Assembly: GCA_900771345.1 (NCBI GenBank)
Contig: CAAGNQ010000063.1
Coordinates: 34,907 to 98,906 of the forward strand
Direction of reading: 5' to 3'
Source: Clostridia bacterium
GTDB lineage: Bacteria; Bacillota; Clostridia; Christensenellales; Borkfalkiaceae
Length of the DNA stretch: 64,000 bases
Shown here: positions 55,618-63,609 of the stretch, one piece after another
Layout: the number at the start of each line of letters is the position of its first letter
Position numbering within the stretch: position 1 is the first letter of the stretch
Position numbers and translations under genes: made by a program
Notes under the pieces: model-generated
What the model saw: the letters and a program-made list of their open reading frames with translations, nothing else
Told to the model about the DNA's origin: nothing
The model's database searches: none

Positions 55618-56676
55618 TTAAGTTTTGCGACTATTTAGCTTTTTTAACTGACGAATTATTCCAATTACTAAAAATATCGTCGCTAGCGCGAGCACGGTTA
55701 AAAAAATTATTAGGTGAATATTATTTTCTAGAGAAACTTCTGCCACCCAGCAAGAAAAATCTGCCTTAAGTATATTCGCTTGGTCAATTTCTTTTTGCAC
55801 GGAAGGATTTTTTACTTTTAAGAATATCGGTATAGTATATAAAAGGTTAGTTAAAAATAGAATTATTCCCGTCTTAATAAATTTATTTACCTTCAAAAAT
55901 CTAACGCTTAAATAAAGGTTTAGAGTTAAATAAGTTCCTACTACGATAGGCAATACCAACTTAAAATACCACCAATAAGTAGCAAAGCCGTTTTTAAGAG
56001 CATATGCGTTTATCACAATAAGCAAAAGGTTTAGGATAAGAAAACTTATACCGACGGTAACGAAGTCGTTATATTTTTTTATGCAGGAAAATATCTTATA
56101 CCTTGATATGTAAATAGGCGCAAAAATCATAAAAACCCCAAGCGTTATCGATAGTGCCGTGATGAAAAACCAATTTCCTTTCGTTAAAGCACAGCATACT
56201 CCTAAAAGCAGAATGAGTGCTAAATAATTTGAGAGTGGAATAAATATAAGTTTATGCTTTTTTATTAGTTTTGGAAGATTTGTAAAGGTAAATGCAAGTA
56301 ATAATGCCGATAAAACTATCCAAAACCAAGAAAGAGTTTTGTTTATAGCAAGATTACATATAAAACAAGGTATTAGCGCCACCGAATAAGAGATGTAAAA
56401 AAACAAACTCCAAGAAAATGAAAAGGCCCTCCACTTTCTTGCCTGAATTTTTTCCTGCCTTGTCTGATTATCTATGCTTGCAGTTATCAGTTCGTGCTCG
56501 GAAACACCTAGAATTTCTGAAAGTTTTGGGAGCAAGGTAATATCTGGATGAGAAACGTCTTTTTCCCACTTACTAATAGTCGATTCAGAAACGAATAGCA
56601 TTTTTGCCAATTCTTTTTGTGTTAAACCTTTTTGCTTTCTGTTTTGCATTAAAAAACTGCCAAAACTATTTTCCAT
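55618..56676 (-). CDS. XRE-family regulator fused to a multi-helix membrane domain
   Basis: 352 residues from the ATG at 56676 with AAGGAG upstream. N-terminal XRE helix-turn-helix (about 8-62: QKGLTQKELAKMLFVSESTISKWEKD split over the recognition helix), then about eight membrane helices (90-350). Membrane-tethered XRE proteins probably sense envelope or membrane signals, but the ligand is unknown. Convergent to nothing; it lies next to the tasA-like operon in the same orientation, separated by a terminator. Confidence 0.85.
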   Translation of the reverse strand: MENSFGSFLMQNRKQKGLTQKELAKMLFVSESTISKWEKDVSHPDITLLPKLSEILGVSEHELITASIDNQTRQEKIQARKWRAFSFSWSLFFYISYSVALIPCFICNLAINKTLSWFWIVLSALLLAFTFTNLPKLIKKHKLIFIPLSNYLALILLLGVCCALTKGNWFFITALSITLGVFMIFAPIYISRYKIFSCIKKYNDFVTVGISFLILNLLLIVINAYALKNGFATYWWYFKLVLPIVVGTYLTLNLYLSVRFLKVNKFIKTGIILFLTNLLYTIPIFLKVKNPSVQKEIDQANILKADFSCWVAEVSLENNIHLIIFLTVLALATIFLVIGIIRQLKKLNSRKT

Positions 56677-56783
56677 TAGCCCTCTCCTTACAGTAAAATT
56701 ATAAAAAATTATAGCACGGAAATATAGATATTGCAAGGTTTTTGAATAAATAGGCACTTGAAGGTTTTTCAACCGTAAAAAAT

Positions 56784-56828
56784 AAAAAGACAACGGCTTA
56801 TCATTTTAGATAAACCGTTGTCTTTTTG
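56784..56828. terminator. Terminator of the tasA-like operon
   Basis: AAAAAGACAACGG and CCGTTGTCTTTTT outer arms plus TTATC/GATAA inner arms, T-runs on both strands. Confidence 0.92.
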
Positions 56829-56853
56829 TATTTATAAGCCCTTAAGTTGTGTG

Positions 56854-58665
56854 TTATTTAAAATCGTTATGGTAAATCACTTCAACGCCATCAAAAGTCT
56901 TAAGACCCTTAACGCCATACTGGTCACCACCAAAAATTTGGTCAAAAGGTAAGCATTCCTTATGATGAACAGTGCAAACGCTATGGTCGTAATCTTCTGC
57001 AATGCCACCATACTGATAGCCTGCTTCTACACGCTTTCCTCTTTCGCCTTCTGCTCGACAGTAGTGATAGTCTGCCCATTCACCGTAAGTTACGGTTACG
57101 TCAGTACAAGTAATGTTATACTTGCTAGTATCGGGATAGTTAGTGCCGTCGATAGTAGTGGTTTCTTCCAAACGACCGATAATCATACCACACATACGAT
57201 AGTTATAATAGTCGTATGATGCAGTAACGTCATTATAAGCATCAAGACGGCAAGCAATTTTTACGTTTTCAAAATTATATGTAGCACCTGGTTCGCCTTG
57301 TCCAACGATTCCACCGATAGAACTGTCGAATGAACCCCAAAGTCCACCAAGTACAACGTCATCTCCAATAGTAATGTTCTTAAATTTGTAATCACCTGCA
57401 CCAGACCAACCAATTATTCCACCACAACCGTTGTTATAAGTGGCAATTTTAGAATCCTCAATAGTTATGTTTTCAAACACGCAAGTTCCAGTTGCACTAC
57501 CTGCAATAAAGGAAACGTCGCCACCTTCAATATAGCTTTCTGTGCCAGTAATTGTTAGGTTTTTTATGGTTGCATTATTAATTTCTCCAAAGAGACCGTA
57601 AGAACCATATACGCCCCATTCATATCCGAGATCCCACCCGTTTTGATAAAGATTAGAAATAGCGTGTCCTTGTCCATCAAAAGTGCCTTCAAATGTTCCA
57701 TCTTTAGAGTGATCACCAATCGGTCTAAATGTCAAAGGGTCACCGTCGGCAGAAGGAGTAGTGTCCTCACAGAAAAGATTAATATCGGATGAGAGTTTAA
57801 TAGTTTTACCTGCAAAAGTATTTCCTCCGTTTACTAATTCTCCTAAACCAGCAACGGCTTCTGCTGTGCTCAACGTAAATTCTGTGTCAGTATCGTTATA
57901 CCAAGAAGTGTCTGCCGTTCCGTCCCATTTGTAGGGAATTTCAATATTTTCTGGGTACTCTGCATTGCTGTCGTAATAAAACCCGTCGCCATCAGTTTCA
58001 TAAGATTTTTGTGTTACAACAAGCGAAACGGCAAAATCTATTGATAGCCCACCTGAAATATTATACTCGTTATCTTCAGGCGTAGGTATCCAGCAAATAC
58101 CAATTTCGTATGTAATAGATTCGTTTGGAAGTAAGAATGCTTCAACGGTAAAGCCATCTTTAAATGAAGGCATATTCATTGGGTCGTAACCTGCAACGGC
58201 TGAATCGATTTGTTGATTTTCTAGGGTTTTATCTTGCATAACGCCGTCTTCACCACCGTCTTTATAACGGGCAATAGAGTATATTGACAATGCGTCTGCA
58301 AGAGTCTTGCCTGAAGGGGTTTTAGTTGCATTAGCGTGTATAATCTTTAGTTGATATTTGAGCGCTAACGTACCGTTGTTTGCAACCTCAAAACGGCCTG
58401 ACGCGCTTGCACCTGGCTCCCATAGCATTTGTTCGCCATTGATATCCATAAATATCTTTGTGTTTTCGTCAACTAGTTCGGGTGTTCCCGTATAAGAGTT
58501 GGTGTACGTAAGTGCAACGTCTAAGTTTCCTGATTTGATTTTGTTGATTCCACTAGACTGTGCGTCTGTAAACCAAGCAAAAGTCGTGCCTATAAGCATA
58601 GCAAAGCAGACGAAAATTGCAATTACACTGCTTATCAAAGTTCTTTTTGTGTTCTCTAATTTCAT
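56854..58665 (-). CDS. TasA/camelysin-type surface protein with beta-helix-like C-terminal region
   Basis: 603 residues. The N-terminus is a SipW-dependent signal: a charged start, a hydrophobic stretch and GTTFAWFTDAQSS (about 26-38). Residues about 40-215 look like the TasA/camelysin domain (SGNLDVALTYT, VANNGTLALKYQLKI, PNESITYEIGICW). The rest has GLUG/pectate-lyase-like rungs (TFEGTFDGQGHAISNLY, IKNLTITGTESYI, FENITIEDSKI), probably a beta-helix. No anchor motif. Likely a secreted fibre-forming or adhesive matrix protein, processed by the adjacent SipW. SD GGAGGAG. Confidence 0.8.
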   Translation of the reverse strand: MKLENTKRTLISSVIAIFVCFAMLIGTTFAWFTDAQSSGINKIKSGNLDVALTYTNSYTGTPELVDENTKIFMDINGEQMLWEPGASASGRFEVANNGTLALKYQLKIIHANATKTPSGKTLADALSIYSIARYKDGGEDGVMQDKTLENQQIDSAVAGYDPMNMPSFKDGFTVEAFLLPNESITYEIGICWIPTPEDNEYNISGGLSIDFAVSLVVTQKSYETDGDGFYYDSNAEYPENIEIPYKWDGTADTSWYNDTDTEFTLSTAEAVAGLGELVNGGNTFAGKTIKLSSDINLFCEDTTPSADGDPLTFRPIGDHSKDGTFEGTFDGQGHAISNLYQNGWDLGYEWGVYGSYGLFGEINNATIKNLTITGTESYIEGGDVSFIAGSATGTCVFENITIEDSKIATYNNGCGGIIGWSGAGDYKFKNITIGDDVVLGGLWGSFDSSIGGIVGQGEPGATYNFENVKIACRLDAYNDVTASYDYYNYRMCGMIIGRLEETTTIDGTNYPDTSKYNITCTDVTVTYGEWADYHYCRAEGERGKRVEAGYQYGGIAEDYDHSVCTVHHKECLPFDQIFGGDQYGVKGLKTFDGVEVIYHNDFK

Positions 58666-58735
58666 AATGTCTCCTCCAAAAAAGATTTTTTATATGCTTT
58701 TATATAACGAACTAAATTTATGTTAAACTTTTTGT

Positions 58736-59443
58736 TTACGCCTTAAAAAAGATAACTTGCTCTTTCTTTTTTGATTTTTCATTTTCTAGCGTCGTAATTT
58801 TAGATTTAAGACTTTCAATCTGGCTATAGCACTCGTCTATTGCAGACTTTCTGCCAAACGTTCTGCCGATTTTAATGCAAAAATACATTATTAGCAATAT
58901 AGCAGGCGTCACGATTGTTAAAAACAAACCTGTCGTTCCCTTAAAAAAGGCAATCACTCCTCCTAGTTTAGGAATTTTTTGGGCATAAGTTCCAACTACG
59001 TCTTCTGGCTTAACGGCAACCAAGTCGTTAACGTTTTTGTTTATGCCGTAGGTTACGTATTCAGTTGGAAAGCCTGAGGCAGAGTACTTGATATTTCTTA
59101 TTTTGTGAGTGACGGTTTTCCCATAACTTTCTGGACTTCGCGACACAAAGGTTATTACGTCACCTTCTTTTAGCGCGCTAGTATCAACGTCAACTTTAAT
59201 AACGACAATATCGCCCGTGTTAAAATGAATTTTCTCTTCCTCGCTTAGTTCTGATTTTTTCATTGAATCGCTAGTTACTATCAAAAACTTTACGCCAAAG
59301 ATTTCCTTGCCGTTTTTGTCGTCACTAAACGACGTGAATATCGTAGCAGTTGAGAAAAAAACTGCTATCGCAAAAACAAACCAAGCAAAAATAGTCGTTG
59401 CTTTTTCTATAAATTTAAATTTGTCAAAAACTTTCTTCTCCAT
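58736..59443 (-). CDS. sipW: SipW-type signal peptidase (Ser/His dyad)
   Basis: 235 residues. Two membrane segments (about 15-38 and 175-195). The catalytic box TSDSM has Ser60; His113 in KTVTHKI takes the place of lysine, as in the SipW/ER-type class. A C-terminal charged coiled coil follows the second helix. It would cleave the TasA-like precursor encoded next. It starts eight bases before the end of the PglD gene region. Confidence 0.88.
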   Translation of the reverse strand: MEKKVFDKFKFIEKATTIFAWFVFAIAVFFSTATIFTSFSDDKNGKEIFGVKFLIVTSDSMKKSELSEEEKIHFNTGDIVVIKVDVDTSALKEGDVITFVSRSPESYGKTVTHKIRNIKYSASGFPTEYVTYGINKNVNDLVAVKPEDVVGTYAQKIPKLGGVIAFFKGTTGLFLTIVTPAILLIMYFCIKIGRTFGRKSAIDECYSQIESLKSKITTLENEKSKKKEQVIFFKA

Positions 59444-59450
59444 ATTTATC

Positions 59451-60107
59451 TCACATCACGTCGTCAAAAGAATAATTTTGCCCTTCAATATTTTCTGGCC
59501 CACCTTGAGGAACTTTTACTGTAAAACTCACTAACTTTTCCTGCAAATTTTCAGGGTTGTAAAAAAGGTCTTTTTCATTTACACCTTCACGTCTATAAAC
59601 TGTTCCCACGGCTATTTTCATTCCTGCTGGAACTATAGTTTTTTCACAAACCGTCGCATTGCTTTCAACGTCAACTCCCTCGCAAAGCATAGATATATGT
59701 CCAATTATTGCTCCTGAGCAAACGTAACATCCCTTTGATAACACACAGCCTGTGCCGATAACAGCCGTAGGCTCTATTATGCAACCGTCACCAATCTGGG
59801 CAGAAGTTGATATATGCGCACTTTTTGAGATTAAGGATATCATTCGACAAGCACTCTCTTCGACCTTTGCTATCATTTGCATTCTAGCCTTAGCGTCACG
59901 AATAGCCACCAAAACGTTGCCAAAGTCAACGGAGTATTTTTCAATATCATTGCACTTCCCGATAACCTTTATTCCATTAGGAGCCTGGCTAACGTTGTCG
60001 TCTAAAAAGCAGATTTTCTTAAAACGATTTGTCTCTTCTGCAATATCTTTTGCAACTAGCCCTAAAACACCTGCTCCGATAATTAATAAGTTATCATTCC
60101 TATCCAT
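59451..60107 (-). CDS. NeuD/PglD-family sugar O/N-acetyltransferase
   Basis: 218 residues. N-terminal Rossmann-like domain (LIIGAGVLGLVAKDIA, about 8-23) and hexapeptide left-handed beta-helix (about 95-165: ISTSAQIGDGCIIEPTAVIG). The family acetylates nucleotide sugars or sialic acids with acetyl-CoA. The C-terminal 40 residues are extra. It is the first gene of the sipW/tasA-like operon, so surface glycan modification is suggested; the sugar is unknown. Confidence 0.8.
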   Translation of the reverse strand: MDRNDNLLIIGAGVLGLVAKDIAEETNRFKKICFLDDNVSQAPNGIKVIGKCNDIEKYSVDFGNVLVAIRDAKARMQMIAKVEESACRMISLISKSAHISTSAQIGDGCIIEPTAVIGTGCVLSKGCYVCSGAIIGHISMLCEGVDVESNATVCEKTIVPAGMKIAVGTVYRREGVNEKDLFYNPENLQEKLVSFTVKVPQGGPENIEGQNYSFDDVM

Positions 60108-60269
60108 TAGCCTCTCTCCTATTTTTAATCTTAAAGCTTACCATCAAATTATGCCCATATTTAAATGGTATAAACTGCTCGACAATCGTTCAAAATATTT
60201 ACGTGCTTTGTTTTATTTTACTTAATTAAATTTAGATAAAACGTTGTTTTTTTGTTTTGCCGTTGATAT

Positions 60270-60298
60270 ATTATATGTGCAATGCACATATTTGTCAA
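60270..60298 (-). promoter_or_regulatory. Consensus promoter of the pglD/sipW/tasA operon with 19-bp palindrome
   Basis: Minus strand TTGACA (60293-60298), a 17-base spacer and TATAAT (60270-60275). The perfect palindrome ATATGTGCAATGCACATAT (60273-60291) fills the spacer and reaches into the -10 box. It lies 38 bases upstream of the divergent XRE gene and is a strong operator candidate. The leader to pglD is about 155 bases and includes TACCAT/ATGGTA pairing. Confidence 0.88.
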
Positions 60299-60328
60299 AT
60301 AATTTTACTATTTTGTTAAAATATATTT

Positions 60329-60535
60329 ATGGAATTTGGGGAAAATATTAAAAAATTTAGACTTGAAGCGAATTTGTCGCAAAAATTTGTTGCGCAAAAA
60401 CTTGGAATTCATCAGTCTAACATTAGCGATTGGGAAAATGACGTTTCTCGTCCCGATTATGAAAAGCTTATCCAACTTTCTAAAATTTATTGCTGTTCAA
60501 TTGCTGAGCTTTTAGGTGTAGAGGAAAATTTTTAA
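60329..60535 (+). CDS. Small XRE-family transcriptional regulator
   Basis: 68 residues, essentially one helix-turn-helix domain (LSQKFVAQKLGIHQSNISDW, about 17-36). No effector domain. Divergent from the surface operon and next to a palindromic operator, so it probably controls that operon and itself. TAAAAT ends six bases before the ATG and no SD is seen, so the mRNA may be leaderless. Comparable in position, not in proven homology, to SinR. Confidence 0.82.
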   Translation: MEFGENIKKFRLEANLSQKFVAQKLGIHQSNISDWENDVSRPDYEKLIQLSKIYCCSIAELLGVEENF

Positions 60536-60713
60536 CGCCTTTATTTTTTTGTGCAAAAGTATTATTAATAAAATTATTCCTAACCATATTCGGATTTTCA
60601 AAAATATTGTGCATTGAGTCTTCCGTATATAATTATTTGGTTTCTGACTAAGACTTCTTTCGCAGGAGAACAAGCAAGCATTATTGCAAATATTAAGAAA
60701 CATAAAATAGCCA

Positions 60714-60757
60714 AAGACCTATAAAAGCGTAAAAATGCTCTTATAGGTCTTAATTTT
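60714..60757 (+). terminator. Hairpin terminator downstream of the small XRE gene
   Basis: AAGACCTATAA and TTATAGGTCTT arms (60714-60724, 60741-60751) with inner AGC/GCT pairing, followed by AATTTTT. Confidence 0.75.
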
Positions 60758-60799
60758 TGCTATAAAACGCTTATTTTAGTGCGAAAATAAAAAAATATA

Positions 60800-60826
60800 G
60801 GTCTATAAGCAAAATACTTATAGACC
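60800..60826. repeat. Perfect 10-bp inverted repeat at the element boundary
   Basis: GGTCTATAAG (60800-60809) and CTTATAGACC (60817-60826) with a 7-base spacer. It lies just outside the structured end of the mobile element. The 60536-60800 stretch before it holds only this and the preceding hairpin; no gene is convincing. Confidence 0.6.
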
Positions 60827-60833
60827 CTGACTT

Positions 60834-61045
60834 TTGGCTGCCTTTGTCAGACGCTCCTACGCTTCGCTACGGAGTCCTCGTCAATCAAAGACTGCCCATC
60901 ATATGACGGACGAACGTCAGTTCTCGTCATCGGCAGGGAGAAAACAAACAAAAAGAAAAGAACACCTTACCGAGTCCCTACAAGGGATTTTTTCGGGAAG
61001 GCTGTCCTTTTTAAGAGTCAGGCGTGGCGTGATGCCACGCCTTTT
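60834..61045. other. Structured non-coding terminal region of the element
   Basis: About 210 bases with many self-complementary segments: CTGCC/GGCAG enclosing ATGACG/CGTCAT, and at 61020-61041 AGGCGTGGC/GCCACGCCT followed by TTTT (a plus-strand terminator). The open frame across it (60834-61073) is not convincing as protein. It probably includes the recombination end and perhaps a small RNA. Confidence 0.55.
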
Positions 61046-61055
61046 CTCGTGCTAT

Positions 61056-62717
61056 TTAATTTTCTTCATCTAATAAATCACCAAAATCGGGTAAATCTAT
61101 TGCTCCAACTAAATTGTAGATGATTTCTACGGTATGAGTATAATGCCCGTCAACTTTTTGCTTTTCATAGATATAAACCTTGTCTATGTAAGCACGTAAG
61201 ATTTCAGGTGTTAGTTCGTCAAAATCACTATACTTTTTAACGATAGCCATAAACCTTTGTATGTTATCATACGTGGTTTTGGCTTTTTCTATTTCCGCCT
61301 TTATGCGACTTAACTTTTTATTTAAGTCTTTTTGTTCGGCTTCGTAGTTATCGCTCATTTTCATATAGCGTTCTTCGGATAATTTTCCTGCAACCTTATC
61401 TTCATAAAGACTTTGAATTATCTTATCAAGTTCGGTTATACGATTTTCCGCTTCTTCTTTTTCTTCGATAGCAGAAGTCATTTCCCGTTTAGTCCTTATG
61501 TCAGTACAACGTTTAAGAATATTGAAAAACTCGTCCCTATATTTCTTTGCAAACCTAATCGTATATTGTATATCGTTTTGTATTAAAGCCAAAGCGGCGT
61601 GCGCCGTTATTTGGTGCGACGTACAATACTTCTTCTTTTTCTTGCGATAGGTTGAGCAATTAAAATACTCTTTTTGATTCATAGTTGTACAACGGCAAAG
61701 ATACATCTTTTGATTACAGTCAGCGCAATAGAGCAATCCCGATAACATATGCGGTGTGCCCATATCGGTTAAACTCCTTCGTCCTGCACGGACTTGTTGA
61801 ACAATATCGAACGTTGCTTGGTCTATTATTGCCTCTTGCGTATTTTCAAAGATTGCCCAATTTTCTCTTGGATTTTTATAACGCTTTTTAGATTTATACG
61901 ATTTCTTGTAGTACCTAAAATTTACCGTATGACCAAGATACTCTTCGTTTTCGAGAATATGCACTATCGTAGTGTAATCCCAAACGTCCGAATCTTGATT
62001 AATCTTTATTGAACAAGGTAATTTCTTCCTATGTAAGTAAAGTGACGGCGTTTCTATTCCACGTTCAGTTAAAATTCTTGCTATTTGCGAAGGTCCGTAA
62101 CCTTTAACGCAAAGGTTAAAGATTTCTTTTACAATCAAAGCGCCTTCTTCATCAACAATCCATTTTTCCTTATCTTCGGGGTCTTTCATATATCCCAAAG
62201 GTGGAATCGTAGTAAGATGTCTGCCTGAATTGCCTTTTGCTTTCACAACGGCTTTAATCTTACGGCTACAATCTTTTGCGTACATTTCGTTTAGGATGTT
62301 CTTAAACGGGATAATATCGTCGTCGGGGTTAGTTTCCGTATCCATTTGGTCGAAGATTGCAATAAATCTTACGTCCGCATCGGGGAAATAATACTTGGTA
62401 TAATATCCCACAAGAATATGGTCACGTCCAAATCTTGACATATCTTTTACAATTACGGTAGATATTTCGCCGTTTTCTATATCGTTAAGCAAACGCTTAA
62501 ACGCAGGACGTTCAAAATTACTACCGCTATAACCGTCGTCTATGTAAAAACGGATATTCCTAAACTTATTCTCTTTTGCATAGTCCGAAAGCAATAACTT
62601 TTGGTTTTTGATACTGTTGCTATCGCCCTCTAAATCGTCGTCTGAACTTAAACGACAATAAAGGGCTGTGTACTGTTGTTCTAAATGTTTTATTTTTCTA
62701 TTCGATTGCAAATTCAT
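61056..62717 (-). CDS. Large serine recombinase
   Basis: 553 residues. Resolvase domain with catalytic Ser24 in YCRLSSDDD, then GYSGSNFERP and VKDMSRFGRD (91-100). Recombinase domain (about 170-290), zinc ribbon with CADCNQKM and CSTYRKKKKKYCTSH (about 320-370), and a coiled coil (about 400-480). It excises and inserts the element at specific sites. Its ATG overlaps the upstream stop (ATGA). Confidence 0.95.
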   Translation of the reverse strand: MNLQSNRKIKHLEQQYTALYCRLSSDDDLEGDSNSIKNQKLLLSDYAKENKFRNIRFYIDDGYSGSNFERPAFKRLLNDIENGEISTVIVKDMSRFGRDHILVGYYTKYYFPDADVRFIAIFDQMDTETNPDDDIIPFKNILNEMYAKDCSRKIKAVVKAKGNSGRHLTTIPPLGYMKDPEDKEKWIVDEEGALIVKEIFNLCVKGYGPSQIARILTERGIETPSLYLHRKKLPCSIKINQDSDVWDYTTIVHILENEEYLGHTVNFRYYKKSYKSKKRYKNPRENWAIFENTQEAIIDQATFDIVQQVRAGRRSLTDMGTPHMLSGLLYCADCNQKMYLCRCTTMNQKEYFNCSTYRKKKKKYCTSHQITAHAALALIQNDIQYTIRFAKKYRDEFFNILKRCTDIRTKREMTSAIEEKEEAENRITELDKIIQSLYEDKVAGKLSEERYMKMSDNYEAEQKDLNKKLSRIKAEIEKAKTTYDNIQRFMAIVKKYSDFDELTPEILRAYIDKVYIYEKQKVDGHYTHTVEIIYNLVGAIDLPDFGDLLDEEN

Positions 62718-62986
62718 TGTTTATCACCTCCCGAATTGCAACCTTCAAGCGATTCTGTTGTTATAGATAAATCGTCCGTCAAACTTTCCGCTTGACTTTC
62801 AATCAATCTCTTGGTTATATCAAACGCCGTTGATTTGGCGTTAGGTTTCTCACGGGATATTATAGTATAAATAGTTTTGCCGATTTTGACTTGTCGGCTT
62901 CTCACCAAATTCCCGTTTTCGTCGTCGTAGTAATGTACAATTTTATCTACGACAGGTTCTACTGTTTTCTTAATTTTCTTGCTTAT
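62714..62986 (-). CDS. Small element-encoded protein upstream of the recombinase, possible ATA start
   Basis: The open frame runs from AAGGAGG at about 62991-62997 through codon ATA (62984-62986), six bases after the SD, to the stop overlapping the recombinase start. From ATA it has 90 residues (then SKKIKKTVEPVVDKIVHYY). The first conventional start is GTG at 62908 (64 residues), which has no good SD and cuts a conserved-looking basic N-terminus. Function unknown; such genes often precede recombinases in these elements. Confidence 0.6.
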   Translation of the reverse strand: MSKKIKKTVEPVVDKIVHYYDDENGNLVRSRQVKIGKTIYTIISREKPNAKSTAFDITKRLIESQAESLTDDLSITTESLEGCNSGGDKQ

Positions 62987-63057
62987 AATATTCCTCCTTG
63001 TGAAAGGTCGGGGCTTTCATAATTTATTTTCCCGACAATTACAAGAAGAAAGAAGGG

Positions 63058-63327
63058 TTATTTTTTATTCTCGGACTCAAAGAAGTCGTCATATCCGTCC
63101 ATAATCTTGGCAAGCCCTAAATCATTTTCAGCGGCTTCATCCATTAACGCTTTATATCCTGCTTCGATTAGTTGAACTTTGGTAAAACCGTATTGAGTTA
63201 AAAACTCGTTTATTTCTTCGGCTTTACTTCTCGGCATACTTGTTCCAAAGAACATACTTTTTGCCTTTCTTTCTTCTTTGTGCTTGTCCTCATATCTCTT
63301 GTCTTTTACGTATCTTTTACTTTCCAT
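63058..63327 (-). CDS. Small charged element-encoded protein
   Basis: 89 residues with a very basic N-terminus (ESKRYVKDKRYEDKHKEERK) and a helical part resembling ribbon-helix-helix or helix-turn-helix accessory proteins (AEEINEFLTQYGFTKVQLIEAGYKALM). SD AAGGAG overlaps the stop of the 41-residue gene upstream. Possible DNA-binding accessory or copy-control role; not identified. Confidence 0.6.
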   Translation of the reverse strand: MESKRYVKDKRYEDKHKEERKAKSMFFGTSMPRSKAEEINEFLTQYGFTKVQLIEAGYKALMDEAAENDLGLAKIMDGYDDFFESENKK

Positions 63328-63338
63328 AATAATTCTCC

Positions 63339-63464
63339 TTAATCCTGTGAAGTGATTGCAGTAACAAGTATTCCAACACAGCTCATAATAAAATGACCTA
63401 TAATCAACACTCCCGCAAGAGCAAATCTCATAGTCACGCCTAATACCTTCATAAATTTTGCCAT
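63339..63464 (-). CDS. 41-residue single-pass membrane peptide
   Basis: ATG at 63464 with GGAG ten bases before; the stop overlaps the SD of the next gene. One membrane helix (about 12-36, RFALAGVLIIGHFIMSCVG) after a short basic start. It is too short for most gene callers. Translational coupling and SD support it as real; function unknown. Confidence 0.6.
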   Translation of the reverse strand: MAKFMKVLGVTMRFALAGVLIIGHFIMSCVGILVTAITSQD

Positions 63465-63609
63465 AACTTCACATCTCCTTACTTAAAATATATTGTCGTA
63501 TTGATACGACTTGTTATAATTATTATACTCATTGAGAAAGGCTTTGTCAATAGCTTTTGATAGGTAAAAGCAGAAAATTTTTAGATAGCACGTAGTAATT
63601 ACCGATATT

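Noticed and set aside
60512..60703. 63-codon minus-strand frame after the small XRE gene
   Set aside because: No SD or promoter, overlaps the XRE gene end; composition typical of AT-rich non-coding sequence.
60834..61073. 79-codon plus-strand frame at the element end
   Set aside because: Runs through nested inverted repeats and a terminator, with low-complexity Arg/Ser content and no SD; better explained as structured DNA/RNA.
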